64,000 nucleotides of DNA. Origin: Eurosta solidaginis. Its lineage: Eukaryota > Arthropoda > Insecta > Diptera > Tephritidae. Below are positions 22,784 through 34,993 of this stretch, piece after piece (positions within the stretch are counted from its first letter, which is position 1; every line of letters starts with the position of its first letter). A model generated the notes under the pieces. That model was not told the DNA's origin, made no database searches, and saw only the letters and a program-made list of their open reading frames with translations. Position numbers and translations under genes: made by a program. The stretch spans positions 270,076,392-270,140,391 of the forward strand of contig NC_090323.1 of assembly GCF_040869045.1 (NCBI RefSeq), given 5' to 3'.

Positions 22784-24485
22784 ATTATTGTAGCCGAGGC
22801 GTTGCAGTAGCATTATTTTTACAATGGTAAAGGAATATTTTCAAAATCCAGGTGCATTTGATCCTTTTTGTGGCTCAAACTCGTGGCAATTTGACATTCG
22901 AAATTGAATTCCAGCTGCTTGTAATTTTTATACAAACTACATTCTACTACATTCATGCAGTCATTTTATAGCAAAGTAAACATCTTTTTCGTTAGTCCCA
23001 GCTGCGCCACACTTCATCAGTTCCGCAGCAGTCTTGAAGATGCAGAACCAAAGAAGTGCGTATTTTCATAAGATAGTGTTTTTTTTTTTGGGTATCTTTG
23101 AGTTTCTGTATTTCGAACAGCGCTGGAGTTCATGCGTGAACAATTTTTCAATACTGCTATGATTCTTCAAGACACCACATTACCTAACGATGACTTTCAC
23201 ACCATCCAACGAACGTGGATAAATAATCCATCGACTCAATGGCAACCATTCCGCTCAGTATGAACTGACTGAACGTTATTAACTCACTACCTTTCATACT
23301 ACTAACACAACTGCTTTGTTCATAATATTAAGGTAGTTTTTTATTGTGGCCTGCCTACTATCCAACAATGAGGGAGATGAGCTTTGTGGACCTAAAAGTT
23401 CCAGTAAGTGAGTTGTATGAACAGTTAAGAGGTGACCTCAGCCTTGCGCTTGTTAGCTGAGGCAAGTCTCACTTATCCAGAAGTAGACCCCATGTGAACG
23501 ATCCGCCCCATATTTGGAAACAGAGGGAAGGGGGTTTCCTCCACCTAGTCGGGCTGAACAGGTGGAATATATTGAACTCACTTGCTGCTCCCAATTTGGC
23601 ATTAGTTATCTCGAAACAGAAAGCTGCTGGAACAAGGTCTTGACCTCTTACGCAACGGCAAAAAAAAACATCTAATTTGCTTAAGCGTCAATTCATAATG
23701 ATATTGACGTCATGTTCGTCCGTGTCTTCCCAGTATAAGAGAACTACTTAGAGTAGATAACGAAGGATGTCATTGTGTTCTGGCACCTAGATGATTTTGA
23801 TTCTGAAATAAGTTATTACAGACGTTTACCGGCCATTCTTGACCGCACGGCATTTGAGGTCAGCGCTGGAATCGCTGCTTAGCTGTTCGAATAGATAATT
23901 AACTCTGCGTCCCTTCCCCACTACTGCCTCCCGGATTTATGAGTGGCTAACTATTCATCCCGAGCGTAACCTATTTTACTTGCGATGTATTCGAAACTGG
24001 AAAGTGCTAGAGTTTCTCTGGTTCGCAAGCTTAGAGTCCGAACCTCCGAGTCTAATAGCTGCTTAGACTTGGTATATTTAGATGGCGCTGTACCTTCGAT
24101 TAGTTTTTCTTTCAAGCAGATTCCTCATACACTATCGCATTGTTTGGGGGCTAAGAGACCTACATAAGTTCATTGTTTATGGACATTTCAGCCACATTGA
24201 TCTGTATGTATGTGTGTGTCCGTAATAGCTGTTCAAAGTCCACAACCAATTTTTATGGAAGTTTTAAGGTAGCTTCATGTTCACATTTCTGATAACATTT
24301 GAGTCTAATGTGGTTCTTATTAAGGATAATGCGCCCAACATATCAATGTATGTATGTATGTATGTATATGGCACATTGTTTTTCAGTATTTTCGCCCGTT
24401 CAGAATCAACATAACAAATATTATGAAAAACATAAAAAGGCTGTAATATTAAGTGCTCCATAAGTGCGACGTTTAATCATTCAAA
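22784..24485. other. Spacer with exon-like frames and a LINE relic
   Basis: Two short open stretches are exon-like. One, at 22994-23057, reads TLHQFRSSLEDAEPKKC and ends at gtattttc. The other, at 23124-23262, reads FMREQFFNTAMILQDTTLP then a Trp-rich end and a TGA. They do not match a family I know. At 23490-23650 the text GFPPPSRAEQ ... FGISYLE resembles the C-terminal tail of the RTE-like LINE at 36.4 kb. A TGTA microsatellite is at 24343-24368. Confidence 0.35.
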
Positions 24486-26600
24486 CGCAAGCCAAGGACG
24501 CTTCGATAACAAACAGATTATGAAACGATAATATTTAACTTATAAATCGGTAAAACATTGAAAAGAATTGATAGCTTTTCCATAAAAAATTAATTTTTTT
24601 TTTCGATATTTTTTCAATATAGGCCGACAGCTATCTAAAACATTCGATACATTTTCCATAAGGAATCGATTAAATTTCGATTAAATATCCATAACTTTTC
24701 TATAACGAAACGTTGATTCATCGATAACGTTGACTCTCTATAGCAAATTTATAACATTGCGATAACTCGTCTATACCTCATGGACAACACGCTGATAACA
24801 ATTCTATAACTCGTCGATAAGGGTTATTAAAAGCTTCAATAGAAATGGATAACACGCCACCCGGTTTCGGGTTTGGCTTCCCATCTTTCAATTCCTTCGT
24901 ACAATTACCCCATACTCTCATTTCCCTTGTATTGCATATATCATTGCATTGCCATACGCTACACTTACATACATAAGTACCTTACGATTACATTCTGGAC
25001 TCCCCTATACCGTTAACAAAGATGTTTAGTCATCAAAACAAAACAAAAAAGCATCGAATAAAAATTTCAATCATCAATGGTAAGAAAACATCAAAGCCAG
25101 GTCATCGATCACGAGGCCCTGCACGACTGTATCACTTAAGCGACAACCCCGTGCGTCCTGCGCCCACTACCATCCCAAATGTAAACATGTTTACCTTTTT
25201 TTGTTTATTGGCTTTTTCAAAAGCTAAATTTATCATCCGTCAAATTCGTCGCTGGCCAAATTAAATTAGCGGCGCACAGAAGAGAAAATAAGAGAAAGCA
25301 AACAAAGTAAATTTCTTAAGTCGTTGGTATTCAGTTTGCATATTTGTGTGGATGTGGGTAAAATAAATACAATACAAAGAATAGCAACAATAAAAAGAGG
25401 GCACTAAAAGTGACGAGGGTACAAATTCCACAAATACAATATTCGTTTCCGCGTTCCTAATTAATATCTCATGCAACAACAATGTAATGCCACAAATGCA
25501 ACAAAGTGACATGCATCTCAACATGTGCGTATTCGTACATATGTATGTATATACATACATATGTTTGAATGTGTGTATTGTGTAAATATCTAAAATAGCA
25601 TGTGCATATGGAAACACAACAGCACATAAAATTGTAATCGCTATGCAAAATAAACAACAAAAACAAACAAACTAATGTATGTAAGTATGTATGTATTCGC
25701 TCCTGTTGATTGGAGAAGTGCGGCGGAATGGTCCTGCATTTATTTGTTGCAGGAAATTTTTCGCAGCTTTCCACCATAAATTCAAGCGCATGAATTATTT
25801 CCAGTTCAGCCAGAAAAATTACGTCGTATTCTTGGGTGGGGGAAATGGTTCTAAAGAGCTTTTGATGTGTAAACATTTTCGGTAACGGTATGGGGAATCC
25901 AAAATGAAATCGTAAGGTGAGTATAAGCGTACGCTTACGTCTTTGTTTATGAAATAAAATAAATAAAAATACAATAAGGAATCGAAACGGAAACCGGTCG
26001 GCGTTGAACCAATTTGTTATCGAAGTTATAACGATTTGTTGTACATGGGTTATCGGTTCGTTATCGAGTTTTGGTCGATATGTTATCAAAAAGTGATCAA
26101 TTTGTTCTCTCGAAGTTAACGATTTGGTATTAAAAGAGTTATAGATTTCTTAACGAACAGTTATCGAGATGTTAAGGAGAAGTGATGGTTTATTTATAGA
26201 AAAGTCGATGTTATTAAAACGTTAGCACTTTGTTACCGGCGTAATATCAATTTGTTGTCGAAAACTTATTCATTTACTATCAGATCGGTTCGTTATCTAC
26301 AAGCTATCGATTTGATATCGAAAAAATCTAGATTTATTATCGAAGTGGTAGCAATTTTTTATCGGCTGTTATGGATTTGTTGTCGACTTCTCATCGAGTG
26401 GTTATGAATAAACTTCAACAATGATAAAACTTCAATATATAATCGATTACAAATATATAAATCGTCAAAAACAAGACGAAGAGAACCCACGAGAAACAGA
26501 TGAATGGGCGATAACAAACCGCTACATCGACGATAATTACTCGCTATTGATAATAAGCCGATAATGAAACAAAAACTACACGGCATCGGTTGTCACCGAT
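24486..26600. repeat. Two opposed arrays of a degenerate gataac motif
   Basis: About 24540-24860 holds many copies of cgataac/tataact-like units. About 25985-26600 holds the complement, gttatcga, at roughly 18-22 base spacing. The arrays point towards each other across 1.1 kb of ordinary sequence. This is the layout of foldback-type elements with tandem-repeat arms, but the units are highly diverged and the outer limits are unclear. Confidence 0.45.
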
Positions 26601-27809
26601 AAGAAGTCGACGAAAAGCTTCTCTAAAAGCCCGAAAATATTTGTTTCGTGTAAATTCGACTCTACCTCTACCCAAATTGAATTCTGATGATAGAAGTTTT
26701 TAAGGTGGAAAAAATATCACCTTGAAGCATCGACTCTAATTCCTTACCTTAGTGCAGAAGCATCAGTTATGTAGAAGGAACGACTTCTTAAAGAAGTTGA
26801 GTCTGAACCCGTCGCGAATTGTAGTATGAACTCAACGATTTCTAGTTTATGGTGCATTTTTAAATGTTTATTTATTACTAGTAAACAAATAAAACTTTCA
26901 TTTTCGTACAAGCAAAACAATTGCAATTGTTGTTGTGATTTATTTATGTACATATATCAGTTGATACACATTTTCCTAAATACATATGATTTCTTATTCT
27001 CTCCAAACTAATCAATCTCTAATTGAAAGGCCTCAGAACAAAATAGAAATATCTTTCTCAATTATTTTTCAACTCGTATACAAACCACAGAAATGCGTGA
27101 GGAGAACAGTGTAATAAAATATTTTTGTGATTGGGTTATATACATTTTTGTTGACCTAAATTTATTCGATATACATACATACATATAAAATTATGACAAA
27201 CAAATATAAAAAGTCATTAACAAACACCGTCCTTGAAATAGGCAATGTGATGAGTATGAAAATGAATGAACGAAGCAAGCATTGAATCATCAATTTGAAG
27301 AATAACAACAACAAAATGAATTATTGCTGCCTAGGCATTTCACATACTAACAGTGAAATCTATAAATATGCTTTATGCATATTCTACGTTAAAACTTTTT
27401 TTTAGTTTCCTATCTCTACTTTTTGGTGTTTGAATGAATTATTGAATGAGCGATTGTTACATATCCAAGAAATAATTGCAAAGTGACGTACAGGAACAAC
27501 AACAAAAATGTCATACTGCTTATGTCAAAAGAAAACACTATTCTAAAATAATACAAAGTACATGCGAGTTTTATATCCCGTAATTGTTTTTCCAAGCAAC
27601 AACAAACCCTACAGGAAAATTCTCTGGTCATGGTAGTGGTACACATAAATAAATTTGTTCCAAAAAATGTTGAATCATTTTTTTTTTCTAATTCCAAGAT
27701 CCTACGTAGTCCCCTTGAGGTAACCAAAAGCTGGCGACAATTCACGGAAACATTTCGGGAATCTTAATAATCGTGCCTTGCATTGACTTTAGTGGAAACA
27801 CAAATATAC
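26601..27809. other. Spacer without supported gene
   Basis: AT-rich, with only short frames lacking motifs and a CATA run at 27172-27184. Nothing else could be supported. Confidence 0.4.
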
Positions 27810-28960
27810 TATACTAGCAGACCAGGCAGACGTTGTTCTGCCCTAAATTTGGCCTATCTGCATACATTTTAATAAGCTTTTTCCGTCTAACTCTGCCCTA
27901 CCCCTCTACACTTTTTCCTAATCTTTTTATTCACTCCTCTCTCCGTCTTTTTCACTTCATCTCCATCTTCGTCTCATTATATCTCTTTCTCAGTCTCCTT
28001 CTCGCTTTTCTCTTCTGTCAAGTTTTTCTCCTTCTTCTTCATCTCTTGTTGCCAGTCCCAGAGGGTGGTATGTATTTTGTTCCATTCCCACTCCGAGTCG
28101 CAGTCTCAGTCCCAGTCCCAGTCCTAGTCCTAATCCCAGTCCCAGTCCGTCTCTGGTATACTTCCGGGAAAAAAGCATCGTAAATATTAATATAGGCAAA
28201 TTTATATACGAAATTTCAGGCAAATCGAATAGGACGTATGTAAATAGGTATGTGGGTATTATTAATTATTGCCTTTATTTCGGCTTCGCATGCATATTTA
28301 TCAGTTTTGCCAGGTTGATGCGACTAAATCGAATATCACAATGAACTTTAGAGCTCTCAGCAACAGCTTTCATTTGATATCCATAATACACCCACATTTT
28401 AGGGGTATCCGGGTCCATGTTTTTGCCTATATCTAGAGACCCTAGTCACTCAGCGGTGTATTATAGCGCACATCAACAGCCTCAATTTGATACCCATAAT
28501 GTAAAAACATATTCTAGGTGTATCCGGGTCCACGTTTTATGCTATATCTCGAGACCGTAGCCTCCCAGTTGTATGAAAATTGTCCTGTACTATAGCCCTC
28601 ATCAACAGTTTTCATTTGATATCCATATTGTATAAACACATTCTAGGGGTACCCGGGTCCACGTTTTATGCTATATCTCGAGACCGTAGCCTCCCACTTG
28701 TATGGAAATTGTCCTGTACTATAGCACACATCAACAGTTTTCATTTGATATCCATATTGTATAAGCACATTCTAGGGGTACCCGGGCCCACGTTTTGATC
28801 TCAAGACCCTATGCTTGTAGCGAAAAAAAGGTAGACGTTGGCCGATTCTCAGACCTACCCAATATGCTCACAAAATTTGATGAGAATCGGTTCAGCCGAT
28901 TCTATGTATGATTATAAATTTTTCTTCGAGTCAAACGCATATACATACAACGAAATAAAA
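27810..28960 (+). mobile_element. Decayed repeat element with polypyrimidine tract and tandem units
   Basis: It holds a CT-rich tract (27895-28060), a CCCAGT hexamer array (28101-28150) and about four tandem units of ~120 bp between 28340 and 28800 around 'tttgatatccatattgta', 'acacattctaggggtacc' and 'tatatctcgagacc'. These units are homologous in layout and wording to those inside the Helentrons at 41.2 and 47.2-48.8 kb. Near the 3' side is a hairpin, gaatcggttcagccgattc (28885-28903). It encodes no protein. Probably a Helitron-related element; the class is uncertain. Confidence 0.5.
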
Positions 28961-29475
28961 TAAGTAAACTTTTTAAATACAAAGTGTTCTTGAATATTTT
29001 GTTATTTTCCGATTTTTTGTGTTAATTGATTTAGCCATTATGCTGTTGTTGGCCCAGTTAAACATATAAACATACTTTTGTTTTCAATTATTTTCATGAC
29101 AAATTCGTCTAATGCGTGAACAAATTTTCTACATTTATATATACATATGTATGTAGGTTGCACACCTAGATCCAAAAAGCGATTAACTCAGAACATCATA
29201 AATTTTCAAGAAAGACAAAAAACCAATTGACTTCCTTCTTTAAGACAATGGAGGTTTTATTTTTTACCAAGCTATTGAAATTTCCAAAAACTCATATCTC
29301 CTGATTTGTTGGACAGTGAAATTATAGGAAAATCATTGCAACCTTTATCGAAAAAATAAAAAAGTAATGAATATTTTTTAAAACTTTTTACAGAAAACAT
29401 TCATAAATAAAATAATTAAAAAAAAAATTATTTAAACGGTTTTATTGCAAATTATGCCAAAGAGTTTTTATTTGT
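28961..29475. other. AT-rich spacer
   Basis: No gene or repeat boundary recognised. Confidence 0.4.
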
Positions 29476-29477
29476 TA

Positions 29478-29785
29478 AGAGGCGTTACTCGATACTTTGA
29501 CAACAACAAAGCACCGAATTCATTCAGAATGTTTTCTCAAGGAAGTTTTGGTTAGTTTCCTTTAACTGCATCCAATATATTTATGCGGTGAAATGACTTT
29601 GCATAATTGCGATTTTTGGGAAGAGAATTAATTAATTTAATTAATGCAATCATTAAAATAAACACAAATACGCAAAAAAATATTTATAGAAGGCATTTTT
29701 ATAAATACATCTTACAAAAAAAAAAAACTAGCGACTACCTTGTGAAAATATCGAGTAATTTGCCAAAGTATCGAGTGACGCCTCT
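29478..29785. mobile_element. 308-bp MITE with TA duplication
   Basis: Terminal inverted repeats of about 25 bp begin agaggcgttactcgatactt at 29478 and are mirrored, with two differences, at the right end (…agtatcgagtgacgcctct to 29785). TA flanks both ends, as in Tc1/mariner-type insertion. No coding capacity. Confidence 0.65.
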
Positions 29786-29813
29786 TACAATACATTAAAT
29801 AATAATAATACTA

Positions 29814-30024
29814 AAAGATAGAAAATATTTAGGTAGGTCGTAGGTACTAGTCATTCCACTGTGAGCCGTAGCATAACCTTATTAAGGTTCAGTTGGTCTT
29901 ACATAAGACTATCAATATAAATTTGACGCGTCCAACGATTTTATTAAATTGTCTGATCAATGCCCTAGATTGATGAGGAGTGTGATGACCAGTACCTAGG
30001 CCCTACCTAACTATTTCTATCTTT
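29814..30024. mobile_element. 211-bp palindromic MITE
   Basis: The ends aaagatag ... ctatcttt are inverted and flanked by TA. Just inside, aggtaggtcgtaggtact is mirrored by agtacctaggccctacct. The duplication could also be read differently, so the class is open. Confidence 0.55.
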
Positions 30025-30204
30025 TAATTAGCACCTAAGTCGTAACTATTTTAAGTTGCTGCAAAAGCTATTCATATTTGGCTTAGTTTCGACTTTTTTT
30101 GCCAAGTTCAAACTAAAATTTAGTTTCGGCTGCTACATTAATTAAGTCGCAACTAGTGCCAGATATTTTGCGAGGTGGTGGAAAAGAGCTGTATAAAAGG
30201 AAAT

Positions 30205-32299
30205 ATGGAACATATTGAGCGTGATTTTGAAATTTTGGACGGTCTAGATCTAAATAAAAAAATAAAAACTTATAAAGTGCGAAATGATCCCTTTGAGTTC
30301 GATAATGATGAGTTCTATGCACGTTACAGATTTGACAAAGCCACAGCACAATTTATCAATAATATGTTGGAAATTAGCGCGCCAAATAGTAACCGACGAC
30401 TGCCTGTTTCCATGTCTATTCAAGTAATTTGTACACTACGATTTTTAGGCCGGAATGTTCAACAAATCGATATTGGTATGCACATATGGGGTAAAGTATA
30501 TCAACCGTTCCACTTAAAAAGCTTCATCGCTTCGATTTGAATGAAATTTGGTGAAATTTGTGCTATATAGTAGTGTTAATTTCACTTAAGTTCGCTCCTA
30601 AACTTTGGATAGTTACGGAGATATAAGCGTCTGAATTCTCAATTTTTTTTGTGGAAGTCTTTTTTCTATAAATTATAAGTCGCGTAACTGGTTTTCTAAG
30701 AAGAAATGAATAAAACGGCTTATAAAGTATTTTTTCCATTCTTTTCGAATATAAATATAAAAAAATGTTTAGAAAAATTTTAGTAAAAATTTTATTAAAA
30801 AAATTTTTTTTTTTAATTTTTTTCAAAGAGGGGCATTTTTCATATTTTTATTTTTATTTTTAAATAAAAGCTTGATATCTTTCCTCTAAAATGATACCTA
30901 TTTTATTTTGGCACGCGAAAATTTCTTTAATACAATAATTTCTAAAATGTCTTTAAAATCAGTTCTTGAAGATTTTTCTATATCTTTATCTTCAAGAACT
31001 GATTTTAAAGACATTTTAGGAATTATTGTATTAAAGAAATTTTCGCGTGCCAAAATAAAATAGGTATCATTTAAAGGAAAAATATCAAGCTTTTATTTAA
31101 AAATAAAAATATGAAAAATGCCCCTCCTTGAAAAAAATAAAAAACAAATTTTTTTAATAAAATTTTTACTAAACTTTTTCAAAAAAGTTTCTTTTATATT
31201 TATATTCGAAAAGAATGGAAAAAATACTTTAGAAACCGTTTTATTCATTTCTTTTAAGAAAGCCAATTACACGACTTATAATTTATAGAAAAAAGGCTTC
31301 CACAAAAAAAATTGAGAATTCAGACGCTTATATCTCTGTAACCATCCAAAATTTAGAAGCGAGCTTAAGAGAAATTAACACTACTATATAGCACAGCAAT
31401 TTCACGAAATTTCATTCAAATCGAAGCGATGAAGCTTTTTAAGTAGAACGGTTGATATACTTTACCCCATATATTAATTATAAATGAAAATTCTTCGATC
31501 TTTAGTCATCCGCATCTTTGTTTTAGGTGATCTTCATGGCTTATCACAACCAACAGTAAGTAGGATTATTAAAGGCATAACCAAGAGAATCGCAATGAAT
31601 CTACCACATTTCATAAAGTTTCCAAACGGGGCAAATAAAGTGAATGGAGTAAAAAATAATTTTTTCGACGTAGCACACTTTCCGTACGTAATTGGTGCAA
31701 TATACTGCACTCACGTCCGCATTAAATGCCCAACAAGAAATATTGGTCATATGATGGCAGGGCACTATAGGAATAGAAGGTTGAAAGTACAAATTGTTTG
31801 CGGTGACGATTGCAAAATTGTGGATATTGTTGCTAGAATACGTGGCTTTGTGCATGATGCTAGGATTTGGAATATGAGTCGATTAAAAACAAAGTTGGAA
31901 ACAACAAAACATATACATAAAGGTGTTCTGCTTGGTGATAGAGGCTATCCCGCATCTTCAATAATGTTAACACCAGTCCGAAATCCAGAGACAGAAAAAG
32001 AGCAAAGGTATAATAGAAGACACATAACAACACGAGCTAAAATTGAATGTTTAAATGGCCAACTCCAATCAAAGATTCAGTGAGTGCTGGAAAGGCTTCG
32101 CGTAGACCTAGATACTGCCAAAAATGTAGTCGTTGCAGTTGCTGTGCTCCATAACATAGCAAAGGAAAGGGATATCCAATTTCTTGACACACCATCGCGA
32201 AATGTAACTATTTCATCCGCTCAAAATCTTTCTATGAACGTCCGTGAAGAAAGCTCTGGAAGAGCATTCAAAACAGCATTTATTAATAGTTACTTTTGA
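30205..32299 (+). pseudogene. PIF/Harbinger transposase (HARBI1-like), two exons, inactive
   Basis: Exon 1 (30205-30475) encodes MEHIERDFEILDGL ... FDNDEFYARYRFDKATAQF ... ICTLRFLGRNVQQIDI. Exon 2 (31527-32299) continues GDLHGLSQPTVSRIIKGITK. Joining 30475 to 31527 restores a Gly codon and the family motif IGDLHGLSQPTVSRII, so the intron is real (GTATGC ... TTTTAG). The DDE nuclease has VHDARIWNMSRL, LLGDRGYP and the late KIECLNGQL, but the first catalytic aspartate, normally in GAIDCTH, is Tyr here (GAIYCTH, 31706-31717). A TGA at 32081-32083 cuts off the last 72 codons, which end with VLHNIAKERDI. Thus it is a dead transposase. No terminal repeats could be assigned to it. Confidence 0.85.
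30488..31468. mobile_element. 981-bp near-perfect palindrome in the transposase intron
   Basis: The left half from ggggtaaagtatatcaac is repeated inverted in the right half, ending gttgatatactttacccc, with a spacer of only about 16 bases at 30975-30990. Differences between arms are few. It is bounded by atat on both sides (30484-30487, 31469-31472), a possible short duplication. It lies wholly within the Harbinger intron, which would otherwise be about 66-70 bases. A foldback or long-TIR MITE. Confidence 0.85.
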
Positions 32300-33504
32300 A
32301 TTTATTTTATTTAGCATTTCCATTACTATCAACTCCATTAATCTTAAAACTAAAAATCACATTTTATTTCATTTATAGAAGTCTTAAATCTATTTTACTG
32401 AATTAATAAAAGCATCAAAATTTCCTTAATAAAATTTTAAAAATTAAAATACTCATAATGTATAGTTATTGCATCTATAACTCTTATAGCTAAAAAATTA
32501 AATAGCTAAATTCGTTTCTTAAATTTAAAAAATTCTTTTATCACTTTTATATCAGATATTCTACCCTGCAAACATACTACTGGTATTTACTCGGTAATTA
32601 TCGGATAATTTACCAGAGAGCTCTTCAGTTAAACAGAATTGGCGTCGGGATAGAATTGCCCTAGTACATGTGAATTTATATAAGTACAATAGCATATAGC
32701 AAAACTGGAATATACCAGTAATTGGTTTGAAATGTCCACGTATTGTACCAATACAAAACCCGTACATTAATAGGCTCGTTTTTGGTAGCCTACGTAAGAA
32801 GTTAAAAGTATTTTCCATGATTTTACCACCTATTTTAGATATATATATATATGACCATAAATACCGGTAGTTTCCTGGTATTTTCCTCAATATGTACACA
32901 TACTTTTTTTTGGTAAATAACCAAAAACTACAGTAAATTATCCCGGTGGTTTACTTGATAATTTCTAGTAGTTTACTGGTATTTCTTCGATCATTTCCCT
33001 GTAGTTGTTTTGGTAAATATCTCATAAACACAGTGAATTGTTCTGGTAGTTTTCTAGGGAAATTCTCGTAGTTTATGGCTAATTTGTCTTTAAACCACGT
33101 GAAATATATTGGTATTTTATAAAAAAGTTCCTTGTAGCGTACGTGGAAATACAGCTTAAGATGCCTTTAGTTATCCGGTAATCTTCCAATAGTTTCTTTG
33201 TAAGTTCTTGGTAAATATTTCCAAAATTATAGCTTAATTAACGATGTTTTCATGTCCAGTTACTTACTAGTTAATAATTCCATATTCTAAATTAAATACC
33301 AATAAAGTCAGTTTTCTATCAAAATTTATTAATAATTCATTCTTTATTTAACAATAATTAGAATTAAAACTAAATTTAAAAAAAGGTAAATTCTAAATTT
33401 AAAATTTAAAAAAGTTAGCACGTGGTATAAAAGGTGAGTTACATACCTTCAAACATGCAAGTGAAACTTATATATGTAAGTGGCTTAAACGAATAAAGTT
33501 TATT
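32300..33504. other. AT-rich spacer with a degenerate ggtaatttac motif
   Basis: Between 32575 and 33230 the motif family ggtaattt/actggtattt/tggtaaat occurs many times, suggesting an old tandem repeat or decayed MITE. No coding feature was seen. Confidence 0.4.
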
Positions 33505-34805
33505 TTATTTATTACTATTACTTATTATTGACTTGACGTGCTTAAATCGGTTATGCGCCAGCTCGATCGACTTCCGCATTAATTTTTCAAACGTTTTGCG
33601 ACCCAATGATGCATCTATAAAAAAGTTAAAGTTATTAGATAGTAACCTTTCCTTCATACAACTCTATTGATTAAATGCCAAAAAGTTTTAAGTTTCCCTT
33701 TTGAATGCTGGTGTTAAATACTGACACGATTTTTTTTAATTCGGAAAGAAATCTTATTGAAAACTTGTAAAATCTCATGTGTGTAAGTTCCTTCTAAGTA
33801 ATGAAAAACTTACTGAAAAAAACCTCATTAAAAACTTAAGGCTGTTTACGCAAACTTTGTACAGCGACCATCCCAATTGTATTTATGAACTAAATTATCT
33901 TTTATTAAATGCCTGAAAACGTCGTCCAGCGATGAAGACGCTCCTTTTTGCTTTAGTATGAATGTAAGCTATTTGGAATTATTAATTAAAATCTTATACA
34001 TTTTTTTAAATATTTCACAAAATTTCAGTACCATTGCATTCTCGAAATCAGGCTTTTGTAGGTCCGTTTCCATTTTGTCTAATTCGTCGATGTTCGCCAG
34101 GGGAAGTGTTGATAAAATATTTAACTCCACCTCGTCGATCTCCCCACACACCCGCTTTGTAACCTTAAGCACCTGATGATTTATAACCAGATTTTCTCGC
34201 AGCATTTTAGTCTGGCCATCAAATTCGTTCTTATCTATGAACTGAAAATAAAATTGAAATTTGTCCCAGCGGGTATATTACGTTTACGTACAGTGGTCAT
34301 GCAAATTAAATTATTACATTTTTGTGCAAAGTTTCTTCTATTTTTTCCAATCTTTTGGTAGTGGACAGTTGAAAAATTTTTTGGTTTTCCACCATCTCGG
34401 CAAGTAATTTATGTATACTGGGCCTGGGCGTGTTATGTATTTCCACTAATTCTAGTTGTTGTTGATTTTCTATGTTGAGACTATTGGATAGTTTTTGTTG
34501 AAGGATTTCGCTATCAATTATATTGCCTTTTTCATTATAGTCACCAGATGTGGTGAATATCCTTCGCTTTTTACTTGCCGGAGTGGTAATTTTATCTTTT
34601 TGTGGTTGCGCTGTAGGAATTTCTTCTAATTGGGTATAGGACCCACATCCTGCAAAGGCAGCTTTCATTATGTCAGAATTATTAAAAAACTAGTGAGCAT
34701 ACCAATCATATTAAGTTCGTTATTAGATAGTTGCGATATTTCAACTGCGGTATGCTGAGTGCCAAATGATCCGCATTCTAGATTTTCGAATGCTGTTGTT
34801 TCCAT
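33505..34805 (-). CDS. DUF4806-like protein, five exons, intact
   Basis: Read on the minus strand: exon a 34805-34703, b 34649-34318, c 34241-34000, d 33912-33863, e 33614-33505 (stop TAA). All introns are GT-AG and of fly-like size (53, 76, 87 and 248 bases). The joined frame is 837 bases, 278 residues, without a stop. The N-terminal half is polar with a basic KKRR (residues 61-64, possible nuclear signal). Then comes MVENQKIFQLSTTKRLEKIE. The C-terminal half reads LANIDELDKMETDLQKPDFE, a hydrophobic helix, LIKDNLVHKYNWDGR and SLGRKTFEKLM. This is the order seen in the insect DUF4806 family (function unknown; often seen in expanded, poorly annotated gene families). It could be a host gene or one carried by a transposon. 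The domain call is by eye. Confidence 0.7.
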
Positions 34806-34993
34806 ATTCTAGTGTATTATATTTTTTTATTATTTATTATGTTTTATTAAATATTATATTACGAAAATTCATGATATAATTGATGTAAAAGAGGAATAAG
34901 TATAAAATTATCTTCGTTTGGAATGGAACTTGAGTAGTCAGCTTTCTAATCCTGCAGTTTAATAAAACAAGCTATGTGAAAAAAGTAGATATT

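Noticed and set aside
25261..26089. Minus-strand frames of 118 and 206 codons
   Set aside because: They run through CATA-type microsatellites and one gataac array, and the residues follow base composition rather than a protein family.
27990..28223. Frame with a run of Gly-Leu repeats
   Set aside because: A translation of the CCCAGT hexamer array.
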